Source: Actinomycetota bacterium | GTDB lineage: Bacteria; Actinomycetota; Actinomycetes; S36-B12 | Length of the DNA: 5,870 nucleotides | Assembly (NCBI GenBank): GCA_027729865.1 | Contig: JAQCBM010000125.1 | Location: 1-5,870, forward strand | Reading direction: 5' to 3' | In this document: piece after piece, positions 1 to 5,870 of the stretch | Layout of the letters: each line of letters begins with the position of its first letter | Position numbering within the stretch: position 1 is the first letter of the stretch | Notes under the pieces: model-generated | Told to the model about the DNA's origin: nothing | The model's database searches: none | What the model saw: only the letters and a program-made list of their open reading frames with translations | Program-made: the position numbers and the translations under genes

Positions 1-626
1 CAGAAGCCAGCACGGCATACCGGTACTGGTCGTACTGGACTGCGGAGTCCGGGGCCACTGGATGGCAGTACGCCACGGAGGGCAGCGGTACCCGCGTTCC
101 TAGCGATGGTGCTGTCGAGGGCTGGCGATTCGGGATCGCAGGAGACGCGACGCGCATTCAGCCCGGCACCCTCCCCGATTTCGCTGCCATCTGCGCCGAT
201 GTCGAAGCACCGACGGACGGCAAACGGGTGGCCGTAGTGATTGATCCCGGTAGCACGGAAGAGGCACCCGAGAACGAGGCACCGGGCTCCGTCATCACGC
301 AGTGCGTCGTTACCCCGAACAACTCCACCGGATTACAGATTCTGCAGACGATCGCCGAGGTTCGGATGGACGCAGGGTTCGTGTGCGGAGTCAATGGCTA
401 TCCCACTCAGGAGTGCGCACCCCTCGTTGAGTTACCGGAAGCCATCGACACTGCTGCGGCGGTGGACGCATCCGCATCGAACACCGAGGAAGTGGTCAAC
501 AGCTCCACTCAACTCCCAGCGGAGTCCACAAGCACTGGCACTCCGCTCATCACAGCTGCAACGGTGTCGGTATTGGCCCTCGTTGGTTTCGGAATCTGGC
601 GTCACCGCAGACGGGAACACGCGTGA
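1..626 (+). CDS. SCO2322-family secreted, membrane-tethered protein (5' end missing)
   Basis: This is a partial gene. The reading frame is open from base 3 and gives 207 residues; the N-terminus, presumably with a signal peptide, lies left of the window. Near the visible start is YRYWSYW (residues 6-12), followed by W21 and a DGAVEGWRF block (35-43). These are hallmarks I recall for the actinobacterial SCO2322 family. A second block, CGVNGYPTQEC (128-138), also fits that family. There are four cysteines (64, 101, 128, 138), enough for two disulfides in an extracytoplasmic domain. A Ser/Thr/Glu-rich linker (about 155-180) leads to one hydrophobic segment (about 181-198) and a basic tail WRHRRREHA, so the protein is probably anchored in the membrane facing outward. 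No LPXTG motif is seen. The stop overlaps the T-component start by one base, linking it to the ECF transporter. It probably assists substrate capture; its biochemical role is unknown. Family assignment is fairly sure, function is not. Confidence 0.85.
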   Translation, partial: EASTAYRYWSYWTAESGATGWQYATEGSGTRVPSDGAVEGWRFGIAGDATRIQPGTLPDFAAICADVEAPTDGKRVAVVIDPGSTEEAPENEAPGSVITQCVVTPNNSTGLQILQTIAEVRMDAGFVCGVNGYPTQECAPLVELPEAIDTAAAVDASASNTEEVVNSSTQLPAESTSTGTPLITAATVSVLALVGFGIWRHRRREHA

Positions 627-1783
627 TGGCCGTCGTAACACCGTCGCGTTCGCGATCACGTACTCAATCCCGACTTAAATCGCGCGAGCGCACACGCAAG
701 CAGACACAGCAGGATGATCGCTGGCTGCATCCGGTTGCCTGGTGGGCGTGGGCTGCCGGACTTGCGGTTGCTGCGAGCACTACCACCAACCCCTTGCTGC
801 TGATCGGACTCATGGTGAGCGCGGGCGTGGTCGTCGAAATGCGCAAGCCGGTTGCTCCGTGGGCTAGGTCCTTCAATTTCTTCGTCAAACTCGCAATCCT
901 CGTTGTGACGATCCGCGTGCTTGCTCAGGTGTTGATCGGAGCGCCGGGCGGAACCACCACGGTTGTTCCCATGCCTGGGGCGACCTTGCCCGATTGGCTT
1001 GCGGGTGTGCGGCTGGGTGGCGACGTCATGCTTGAACCACTCCTCGGCGCCTTCTACGACGGGCTTCGATTAGCCGCGATTTTGGTCGTGGTGGGCGCTG
1101 CGAGTTCCTTGGCGTCACCTGCACGTCTACTGAAGTCCGTGCCGGCCGCTATCTACGAGATAGGGGTTAGCGTCGTGGTTGCGGCGACGTTCCTACCTCA
1201 GTTGGTGAGCGACGTTGCTCGCGTTCGTGCGAATCGACGCCTTCGTGGTCGAAGTGACAGTGGGCTTCGCGGATATGGAGCCGCAGCGATGCCCGTACTT
1301 CACGGGGCGATGGATCGATCCATCACCTTGGCCGCAGCCATGGACTCCCGTGGTTATGGTCGCGCCGGCCATCGCTCAACCGCCGAACGAAACCTCTCCG
1401 CAGGCGTCTTGCTTGCTGGTTTGCTCTTCGCGACGATCGGCGCGTACGGACTCCTCGGCACCGGCGCTGCCACCTGGTGGGGACCAACGTTCATCGCTTT
1501 CGGCGTTGGTTTCATCATCCTCAACATGATTCTTGCTGGGCGGCGGAGTATTCGAACTCGTTACCGTCCCAACGTCTGGCACGCGAGCGACGTCAGCACC
1601 GCACTTATCGGTGCAATAGTCGCTGGACTTTTCGTTGCTGCGAGCAACGTTTCACCGAGCGTGATGACACCCACTGTGTCTCCCCCGACGTGGCCCTCGC
1701 TATCGCTACTCAGCGTCGTCGGCCTGGTCATCGCAATGATTCCTGCTTTCATCACACCAACTCCACCGAAGGGTGCGTCATGA
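626..1783 (+). CDS. ECF transporter transmembrane T component (CbiQ/EcfT family)
   Basis: This 385-aa polytopic membrane protein couples ATP hydrolysis by the ECF ATPases to movement of the S component. About eight hydrophobic segments are visible, roughly at 36-51, 56-72, 87-106, 145-165, 178-195, 258-280, 286-303 and 325-340/357-376. The cytoplasmic loop before the last segments has the two short x-R-G coupling motifs of T components: RRLRG (204-208) and AAAMDSRGYGR (236-246). NPLLLIGL (55-62) fits the N-terminal part of the family. The protein is longer than a usual T component (about 220-280 aa from general knowledge) because of a basic N-terminal tail (residues 8-25, many Arg) and a C-terminal extension with one or two more helices. 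The ATG at 626 overlaps the upstream stop (TGATG). A GTG three bases earlier (623) would give a GTGA overlap and one more residue; a weak GGGA at 613-616 suits either. Its own stop overlaps the ATPase start (ATGA). Confidence 0.92.
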   Translation: MAVVTPSRSRSRTQSRLKSRERTRKQTQQDDRWLHPVAWWAWAAGLAVAASTTTNPLLLIGLMVSAGVVVEMRKPVAPWARSFNFFVKLAILVVTIRVLAQVLIGAPGGTTTVVPMPGATLPDWLAGVRLGGDVMLEPLLGAFYDGLRLAAILVVVGAASSLASPARLLKSVPAAIYEIGVSVVVAATFLPQLVSDVARVRANRRLRGRSDSGLRGYGAAAMPVLHGAMDRSITLAAAMDSRGYGRAGHRSTAERNLSAGVLLAGLLFATIGAYGLLGTGAATWWGPTFIAFGVGFIILNMILAGRRSIRTRYRPNVWHASDVSTALIGAIVAGLFVAASNVSPSVMTPTVSPPTWPSLSLLSVVGLVIAMIPAFITPTPPKGAS

Positions 1784-3405
1784 TCGAATTCGATCACGTG
1801 TCCTTCCGGTATTCCCCCGACGGACCCATGGTTCTCACCGACGTCAACATGTCGATTGCAGAAGGCGAATTCGTTCTGGTCGTCGGATCAACGGGCTGCG
1901 GCAAGAGCACACTCTTAGGGTCCATCAACGGACTGGTGCCGCACTTCACGGGTGGGTACCTCAGCGGAGAGATCCGCATAGCTGGCCGCGCGACCTCGCG
2001 CTACCGCCCGCGCGATCTTGCCGACATCGTGGGCATGGTCCCGCAGGACCCGCTTGCGAGTTTCGTCACCGACACCGTTGAAGAGGAACTGGCTTACACA
2101 ATGGAGTGTCTAGGTATCGCACCCGATGTGATGCGCCGTCGGGTCGAGGAGACACTGGATCTGCTGGGCTTAGAGGACCTTCGCGATCGCCCGCTTCGCA
2201 CCCTCAGTGGCGGTCAGCGCCAGCGAGTCGCGATCGGGGCCGTCATGACGGCGCACCCCACAGTTCTCGTCCTCGACGAACCAACGTCTGCGCTGGACCC
2301 AGGTGCCGCAGAGGAAGTCCTGGCTGCACTACACCGACTCGTGCACGATCTCGGCGTCACAGTGGTGCTGGCCGAGCACCGCCTCGAACGAGTAGTGCAG
2401 TACGCCGATCGCGTGGTTGCACTCGCAGGGCCCAACACTCCTCCGATGATCGGCGATCCCTCCACCATCTTGGCCGGCGCCACGATTGCCCCACCGGTTG
2501 TTCACCTCGCACGGACGGTGGGGTGGGACCCGATGCCCATCACGATTCGCGATGCTCGTAGACGAGCCGAGCCACTGCGCCAACTGCTAACTGGAATCAC
2601 ACCACCTGTTCGAGTTGTCCCGGAAAGTTCAACGATCGCATCGATGCGCGATCTTGTGATCCGGTATCCCGAGGTCATGGCACTCAAAGGTGTTGACCTA
2701 TCGATCCGCCGCGGCGAGATCGTTGCACTTATGGGACGAAACGGTGCAGGTAAATCCTCTCTCCTGCATGCACTCGTGGGTGCTGCCGAGCCAGCAGCAG
2801 GGAACGTAAGCATCGACGGTCACGATCCGAGATCGCTCTCGGGCCCCGACCTCGTTCATCACATAGGGCTTGTGCCGCAAGAACCAGGGGACCTGCTGGA
2901 GGCAAACACCGTCTTCGAGGAGTGCACCGCTTCCGATCGCGACGCCGGCGCTCCGGCTGGAACCACCCGCGCCATCGTGGCGCTTCTCGCCCCGGAGATC
3001 TTGGACACCACGCATCCGCGCGACCTCAGTGAAGGCCAGCGGCTCTTGCTCGCTCTGGCCATCGTGCTCGCCGCACGCCCTCCGCTGATCTGTCTTGACG
3101 AACCCACGCGCGGGTTGGACTACCACACGAAACAACGCTTGACCGAGATCGTCACCGACCTTGCGAACGCCGGACACGCCATCGTGCTCGCCACCCACGA
3201 TGTCGAATTAACCGCCGAGCTCGCCACGCGAGTGGTGATCCTCGCCGATGGCGAGATCGTCGCGGACGGATCCACCGTCGACATCACAACTTCCTCGCCG
3301 ATGTTCGCTCCGCAAGTTGCCAAGGTGCTCGCTCCAGCGCGGTGGCTCACCGTCGACCAAGTACGTACCGCACTGGGCACACACGCGCGGGAGGACTCCG
3401 CATGA
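1780..3405 (+). CDS. ECF transporter ATP-binding protein, fused double ATPase (A1-A2)
   Basis: This 541-aa protein has two complete ABC nucleotide-binding domains in one chain and supplies the energy for the ECF importer on the cytoplasmic face. Domain 1 has Walker A GSTGCGKST (36-44), Q-loop Q89, signature LSGGQ (142-146), Walker B VLVLDEP (162-168), a D-loop SALD and H-loop H200. Domain 2 has Walker A GRNGAGKSS (319-327), Q-loop Q367, signature LSEGQ (416-420), Walker B LICLDEP (436-442), a D-loop RGLD and H-loop H473. Domain 2 deviates in its signature (E for G at the third position, and RLLLALA where RQRLALA is usual) and has a short 500-541 tail. I recall LSEGQ as normal for this actinobacterial subfamily. 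The start is ATG 1780: it overlaps the T-component stop (ATGA), follows a GAAGGG ribosome site at 1768-1773, and begins MIEFDHVSFRY like other ABC ATPases. The frame is open further upstream to 1477, but that part lies inside the T gene. Confidence 0.96.
   Translation: MIEFDHVSFRYSPDGPMVLTDVNMSIAEGEFVLVVGSTGCGKSTLLGSINGLVPHFTGGYLSGEIRIAGRATSRYRPRDLADIVGMVPQDPLASFVTDTVEEELAYTMECLGIAPDVMRRRVEETLDLLGLEDLRDRPLRTLSGGQRQRVAIGAVMTAHPTVLVLDEPTSALDPGAAEEVLAALHRLVHDLGVTVVLAEHRLERVVQYADRVVALAGPNTPPMIGDPSTILAGATIAPPVVHLARTVGWDPMPITIRDARRRAEPLRQLLTGITPPVRVVPESSTIASMRDLVIRYPEVMALKGVDLSIRRGEIVALMGRNGAGKSSLLHALVGAAEPAAGNVSIDGHDPRSLSGPDLVHHIGLVPQEPGDLLEANTVFEECTASDRDAGAPAGTTRAIVALLAPEILDTTHPRDLSEGQRLLLALAIVLAARPPLICLDEPTRGLDYHTKQRLTEIVTDLANAGHAIVLATHDVELTAELATRVVILADGEIVADGSTVDITTSSPMFAPQVAKVLAPARWLTVDQVRTALGTHAREDSA
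3389..3394 (+). promoter_or_regulatory. Ribosome binding site of the S-component gene
   Basis: GGGAGG, a strong Shine-Dalgarno match, ends seven bases before ATG 3402. It decides that start over the in-frame upstream ATG at 3342, which lies deep in the ATPase gene. It is the best ribosome site in the operon, so the S component may be translated well in addition to coupling through the ATGA overlap. Confidence 0.75.
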
Positions 3406-4277
3406 GCACTCTTACGCGGACATCCCGCGCGATACCCATCGGCGCGCGGTCGGCAATCGCCATCGCATTGGCCAGCGCGCTGGGAATAGTCGCCTTCGGC
3501 TGGCCGTTCCTCGCAACTCCAGGTTCCACGCTCGTGGCCCATTCCGGCGACGCCCCCTTGATCTTCGCCCTCTTCCTGCCCGTCATCTTGGTTGTGGTGC
3601 TTGCCCAGTTCGCCGACGGCGCAATGGACGCCAAGTCGATCGCGTTACTAGGTGTCCTGTCAGCGGTCATCGCAGCGCTACGCCCCTTAGGAACAGGAGT
3701 GGCGGGTATCGAGCCGATTTGGGCGATCTTGATCCTTGGCGGATTCGCCCTGGGACCTGGTTTCGGCTTCGTGCTCGGCGCTGTTTCCCTTCTCGCCTCT
3801 GCTTTGGTGACCGGCGGCGTTGGACCCTGGCTTCCCTTCCAGATGTTCGCTGCTGCATGGATCGGACTAGGTGCCGGCCTGTTGGCTCAACTTCCCATTG
3901 TTCGCCGATGGGCGGGCATCCACCCGTGGCGCGAGATCGCGGCGGTTGCTGCGTATGCCGCGTTAGCCTCGGTGGCCTACGGCTTCGCGTTGAACTTGTG
4001 GTTTTGGCCGTTCACTGTTGACCTCGCGCCGCTGATTGCCTTCTCTCCTGGGGCCCCGGTCGCAGAAAACTTGCTGTCGTGGCTGCGCTTCAGCCTCATT
4101 ACGTCGTTGGGTTTCGATATCCCTCGCGCGCTACTCGCCGCCGGCTTGGTGATCGTCGCGGGTCGGGGAATCCTCATCGCACTGCGTCGGGCAAGTAGGC
4201 GTGCGGCTTTCGACGTGCCAGTGTCCTTCGAATCGTCGTTGCAGCACGACGGTGCGACGAAAGCCACAACCCCCTAA
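3402..4277 (+). CDS. ECF transporter substrate-binding S component
   Basis: This 291-aa integral membrane protein is the substrate-specific subunit of the ECF importer. Hydrophobic segments lie roughly at 15-36, 52-70, 79-94, 104-131, 143-163, 178-199 and 240-258. The most characteristic stretch is the Gly-rich part 112-162: GGFALGPGFGFVLGA, then VTGGVGPWLPFQM and AAWIGLGAGLL. This matches what I recall of the ECF S-component family next to SCO2322-type genes, in the riboflavin-transporter-like S superfamily. It is longer than the usual S component of about 170-220 aa, partly through an amphipathic or basic C-terminal tail (from about 261). The start is ATG 3402, which overlaps the ATPase stop (ATGA) behind GGGAGG. 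It is the last gene of the operon, and its TAA overlaps the stop of the convergent gene. The ligand is not identifiable from sequence; a vitamin or corrinoid-like compound is a guess from family context. Confidence 0.88.
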   Translation: MSTLTRTSRAIPIGARSAIAIALASALGIVAFGWPFLATPGSTLVAHSGDAPLIFALFLPVILVVVLAQFADGAMDAKSIALLGVLSAVIAALRPLGTGVAGIEPIWAILILGGFALGPGFGFVLGAVSLLASALVTGGVGPWLPFQMFAAAWIGLGAGLLAQLPIVRRWAGIHPWREIAAVAAYAALASVAYGFALNLWFWPFTVDLAPLIAFSPGAPVAENLLSWLRFSLITSLGFDIPRALLAAGLVIVAGRGILIALRRASRRAAFDVPVSFESSLQHDGATKATTP

Positions 4278-4696
4278 CCGTCGCGCTCGCCAGTCTCGAT
4301 CAATACCCGCGTGACCGGCGGTAGGAGCGCAACCACGATGCCGATCACTGCCGCGGCAACCAACACGATTCCCACCTGCTGAGTCCCGGCATCTGGCGCA
4401 CTCGCCAGCGGGACACCCACTACGAGCGCTAGCAACTGCGCAACGATGAAGGGAGCTCGCGCACCGTACTTAGCGCGCCACCATCCCCGGGCTACGAAAA
4501 GCAGTCCAACGCCCAAGGCAGCGAAAATCGCAATTTGCAGGATGAGCCCGGGCAGATTCGACACTTCCTCAGGCCCGGTGAGACCGACGGTTACGCCCTG
4601 AACGATGTCGAAGACTGCGTATCCGATCAGCGCGATCCCCTGCGCCGCAGCAATGATCGCCAAACCGATGAGAAGTGGGTGTCGGGGAACGGCCAC
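4274..4696 (-). CDS. Conserved four-helix integral membrane protein, function unknown
   Basis: This gives a 140-aa hydrophobic protein. Four transmembrane segments are visible, about 8-30, 49-70, 83-101 and 108-128, with a hydrophilic loop (38-48) and a basic turn GWWRAKYGARAP (71-82) between helices 2 and 3. The pattern ARAP..V.QLLAL.VG followed by a last helix ending PPVTR resembles small actinobacterial integral membrane proteins of unknown function that I recall; I cannot name a family. The frame is open to 4888, but only ATGs inside the divergent kinase gene are available there. GTG 4696 is chosen because the protein then begins just before the first helix, and a TAGGCT -10-like hexamer stands 7 bases upstream with no Shine-Dalgarno, which fits a leaderless message. 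A GTG at 4723 is an alternative adding nine residues. The stop TAG shares bases with the S-component TAA. It is divergent from the lipid kinase gene, so shared control is possible. Confidence 0.75.
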   Translation of the reverse strand: MAVPRHPLLIGLAIIAAAQGIALIGYAVFDIVQGVTVGLTGPEEVSNLPGLILQIAIFAALGVGLLFVARGWWRAKYGARAPFIVAQLLALVVGVPLASAPDAGTQQVGIVLVAAAVIGIVVALLPPVTRVLIETGERDG

Positions 4697-4703
4697 GGCA
4701 TCG

Positions 4704-4719
4704 AGCCTAGATCTAGGCT
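4704..4719. promoter_or_regulatory. 16-base perfect palindrome with two divergent -10-like elements
   Basis: AGCCTAGATCTAGGCT is a perfect palindrome between the divergent membrane-protein and lipid-kinase genes. On the + strand, TAGGCT (4714-4719) fits the actinobacterial -10 pattern TAnnnT and is followed by 7 bases, then ATG 4727. On the - strand, TAGGCT (4709-4704) is also followed by 7 bases, then GTG 4696. Each side therefore looks like a leaderless promoter, and the two -10 elements are separated by only four bases. No -35 hexamer is visible on either side. It could equally be an operator for a dimeric regulator, or both at once. The palindrome is seen directly; its function is inferred. 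Confidence 0.6.
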
Positions 4720-4726
4720 TCACGAC

Positions 4727-5728
4727 ATGCGGGCGCTGCTGGTGGTCAATCCGCGCGCCACCACCACCTCCACCGCAACGGCCGATGTGATCGTCGGCGC
4801 ACTCGCGCACGAACTTGACCTCGAGGTCACGTTCACCACGCATCGCGGGCACGGCGCGGATCTGGGTAACTGGGCGCTGGACAACCACCTCGACGCCGTC
4901 ATCGCTTTGGGTGGTGACGGCGTAGTAAACGAAGTGGTCAATGGGATCTTGCGGGATGGGCCGGGTCCGCAGGTGCCGGCCTTGGGAGTTATCCCGGGTG
5001 GAAGTGCGAACGTCTTCTCCCGAACCCTCGGCATTCCAGGCGATCCAGTGGAGGCCACCGGATCGCTGCTGCGATCAGCGCGCGAAGGGAAGTTCCGTCG
5101 CATCGGTGTGGGACATGCGACATACGACGACGGTTCGCGGTGGTTTGTGGTGAACGCCGGCTTAGGGATGGACGCCCAAATCATCGAGGCGATGGAACGG
5201 CAACGACGCGCGGGGAGGAAAGCATCACCGGGGCGTTATCTACTGACGACGATCCAGGAGTACATATCAACCCGCCAGTCCATTCCCATGACCCTTGCTC
5301 GATCCGGGTCCCCGGCAATCGAGGATGTACTGGTAGCGATCATTCAGAACACCTCCCCGTGGACCTACTTCGGGTCCGTTCCGCTTGACCCGTGTCCACA
5401 CGCGTCGTTCGAGACCGGCCTCGACGTATTCGCCCTGCGCAGTTTGGGACCACTCGCCACGGTTCGGGCAGCTACCCGGTTGCTGACAAGGGCGCACCGC
5501 GGCAGCACCCGACGTGGCCACGGTGGTCGGCCCGGCGCCATCGTGGTGTGGCACGACCAGGCAGGTTTCACGGTCCAGGCCATGTCTGTTGACGGCCCGG
5601 GCGACGTTGAAGGCCAAGACGGCCGGGCAGTCGTTCCGCTGCAAATTGACGGCGAGGGGCTCGGCGCAACCCATCGGGCGACTTTCACGTCCCACCCGGA
5701 TGCCCTGCTGGTCATGGGTTCTCGGTGA
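4727..5728 (+). CDS. Diacylglycerol kinase-like lipid kinase
   Basis: This 333-aa protein is of the DAGK catalytic family, which phosphorylates diacylglycerol or a related lipid (sphingosine- or undecaprenol-like) with ATP at the inner membrane face. The N-terminus MRALLVVNPRA has the NP(x)(A/S) motif at 8-11. ALGGDGVVNEVVNG (60-73) is the nucleotide-binding GGDG loop, with Val where Thr is usual (GGDGT). PGGSANVFSRTLGIP (90-104) is the second conserved glycine block, VVNAGLGMDA (141-150) the third, and LQIDGE (305-310) near the C-terminus is the catalytic DGE motif. Length fits the usual 290-340 aa. There is no signal peptide or transmembrane segment, so it is probably a peripheral membrane enzyme. 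The start is ATG 4727, right before the first beta strand, with no ribosome site but a TAGGCT element 7 bases upstream (leaderless). The frame is open back to 4535, but that overlaps the divergent gene. The true lipid substrate is unknown. Confidence 0.93.
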   Translation: MRALLVVNPRATTTSTATADVIVGALAHELDLEVTFTTHRGHGADLGNWALDNHLDAVIALGGDGVVNEVVNGILRDGPGPQVPALGVIPGGSANVFSRTLGIPGDPVEATGSLLRSAREGKFRRIGVGHATYDDGSRWFVVNAGLGMDAQIIEAMERQRRAGRKASPGRYLLTTIQEYISTRQSIPMTLARSGSPAIEDVLVAIIQNTSPWTYFGSVPLDPCPHASFETGLDVFALRSLGPLATVRAATRLLTRAHRGSTRRGHGGRPGAIVVWHDQAGFTVQAMSVDGPGDVEGQDGRAVVPLQIDGEGLGATHRATFTSHPDALLVMGSR

Positions 5729-5870
5729 CTAGACAAATTGGACATTCGTAGCACTTGTGACGAAAATGACAACAGCTAGTGGCGAAACCTGGTCATTTAG
5801 GGTTGTGCCGACGGCGCACCTCTGCGACCCTAGACGCGCCCTAAGCTGGACTGATTGGGTCGCCTTCCTC
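5729..5870. other. Noncoding tail after the lipid kinase gene
   Basis: No supported gene lies here up to the right edge. The stretch is locally richer in A and T (5730-5775) than the genes, as expected of an intergenic or upstream region. A short imperfect hairpin (GGTTGTGCC 5801-5809, loop, GGCGCACC 5813-5820, with a bulge and one G-U pair) has no T tract after it, so I do not call it a terminator. TAGGGT (5798-5803) and TAAGCT (5842-5847) fit TAnnnT but lack a -35. The next gene is outside the window. Confidence 0.5.

Noticed and set aside
520..626. Sortase (LPXTG) anchor at the end of the SCO2322-type protein
   Set aside because: A hydrophobic segment and basic tail are present, but no LPXTG or close variant precedes them, so a plain transmembrane tether is more likely.
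1477..1779. Upstream extension of the ATPase reading frame by 101 residues
   Set aside because: It lies within the T-component gene in another frame, is rich in Arg, His and Cys with no ABC similarity, and the ABC domain begins properly at ATG 1780 with an ATGA overlap.
2698..3198. 166-aa antisense reading frame within the ATPase gene
   Set aside because: It is a shadow of the GC-rich ATPase domain 2 coding sequence; no recognisable domain, ribosome site or promoter is seen.
4535..4726. Upstream extension of the lipid-kinase frame by 64 residues
   Set aside because: It is antisense to the four-helix protein gene and has no family similarity; MRALLVVNP at 4727 is the normal start of the fold.
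4754..4782. CCACCACC-rich tract at the start of the kinase gene as a functional repeat
   Set aside because: It is a short low-complexity run encoding Ala/Thr/Ser after the NPRA motif and does not form a regular repeat array.
5267..5695. 142-aa antisense reading frame within the lipid-kinase gene
   Set aside because: It lies opposite conserved kinase motifs, has atypical composition and no recognisable domain.
5755..5772. TTGTGACGAAAATGACAA as a CRP-like or TTGT/ACAA operator
   Set aside because: Only four bases per arm pair (TTGT with ACAA), and the TGTGA half has no matching TCACA half.
5801..5820. Hairpin as an intrinsic terminator for the lipid-kinase gene
   Set aside because: The stem is bulged with a three-base loop and is followed by mixed sequence without a T tract.

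Overview
The window looks like chromosomal DNA of an actinobacterium. It is GC-rich by eye (around 60%), and its genes are almost all of types typical of that phylum: a SCO2322-type surface protein, an actinobacterial energy-coupling factor (ECF) transporter, and a diacylglycerol-kinase-like lipid kinase. Two probable start codons sit directly behind a TAnnnT-type -10 element with no Shine-Dalgarno sequence, which is common in actinobacteria. TTA leucine codons occur in several genes, so a classical high-GC Streptomyces is unlikely. I cannot name the genus.

Positions 1-4277 (+ strand) hold the 3' part of one tightly coupled operon. The order is: the C-terminal 207 residues of a secreted, membrane-tethered SCO2322-family protein (cut by the left edge); the ECF transmembrane T component (CbiQ family, 385 aa); a single-chain double ATPase (A1-A2 fusion, 541 aa); and the substrate-binding S component (291 aa). 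Successive genes overlap by 1 to 4 bases (TGATG, ATGA, ATGA), so there is no internal promoter or terminator and translation is probably coupled. Together they form a complete ECF importer with a surface accessory protein. The substrate cannot be read from the sequence. From family knowledge, this type of locus often carries further surface proteins with prenyltransferase-like repeats and DUF4430 domains (related to vitamin B12-binding intrinsic factor), so a corrinoid-like or other bulky ligand is a reasonable but unproven guess.

Positions 4274-4696 (- strand) encode a 140-aa four-helix membrane protein of a conserved, uncharacterised actinobacterial type. Its stop codon overlaps the stop codon of the S-component gene tail to tail.

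Positions 4697-4726 form a 30-base divergent intergenic region built around a perfect 16-base palindrome, whose two arms each place a TAGGCT -10-like hexamer 7 bases before the start codon of the gene on its side. It is a compact candidate for a symmetrical, divergent, leaderless promoter or operator.

Positions 4727-5728 (+ strand) encode a 333-aa diacylglycerol/lipid kinase. The last 142 bases have no gene that I can support and probably lie upstream of the next gene.

I see no mobile element, tRNA, rRNA, CRISPR array or riboswitch. The genes belong to recognisable families. The less ordinary points are the palindromic divergent promoter, the unknown ligand of the transporter, and the asymmetric ATPase.
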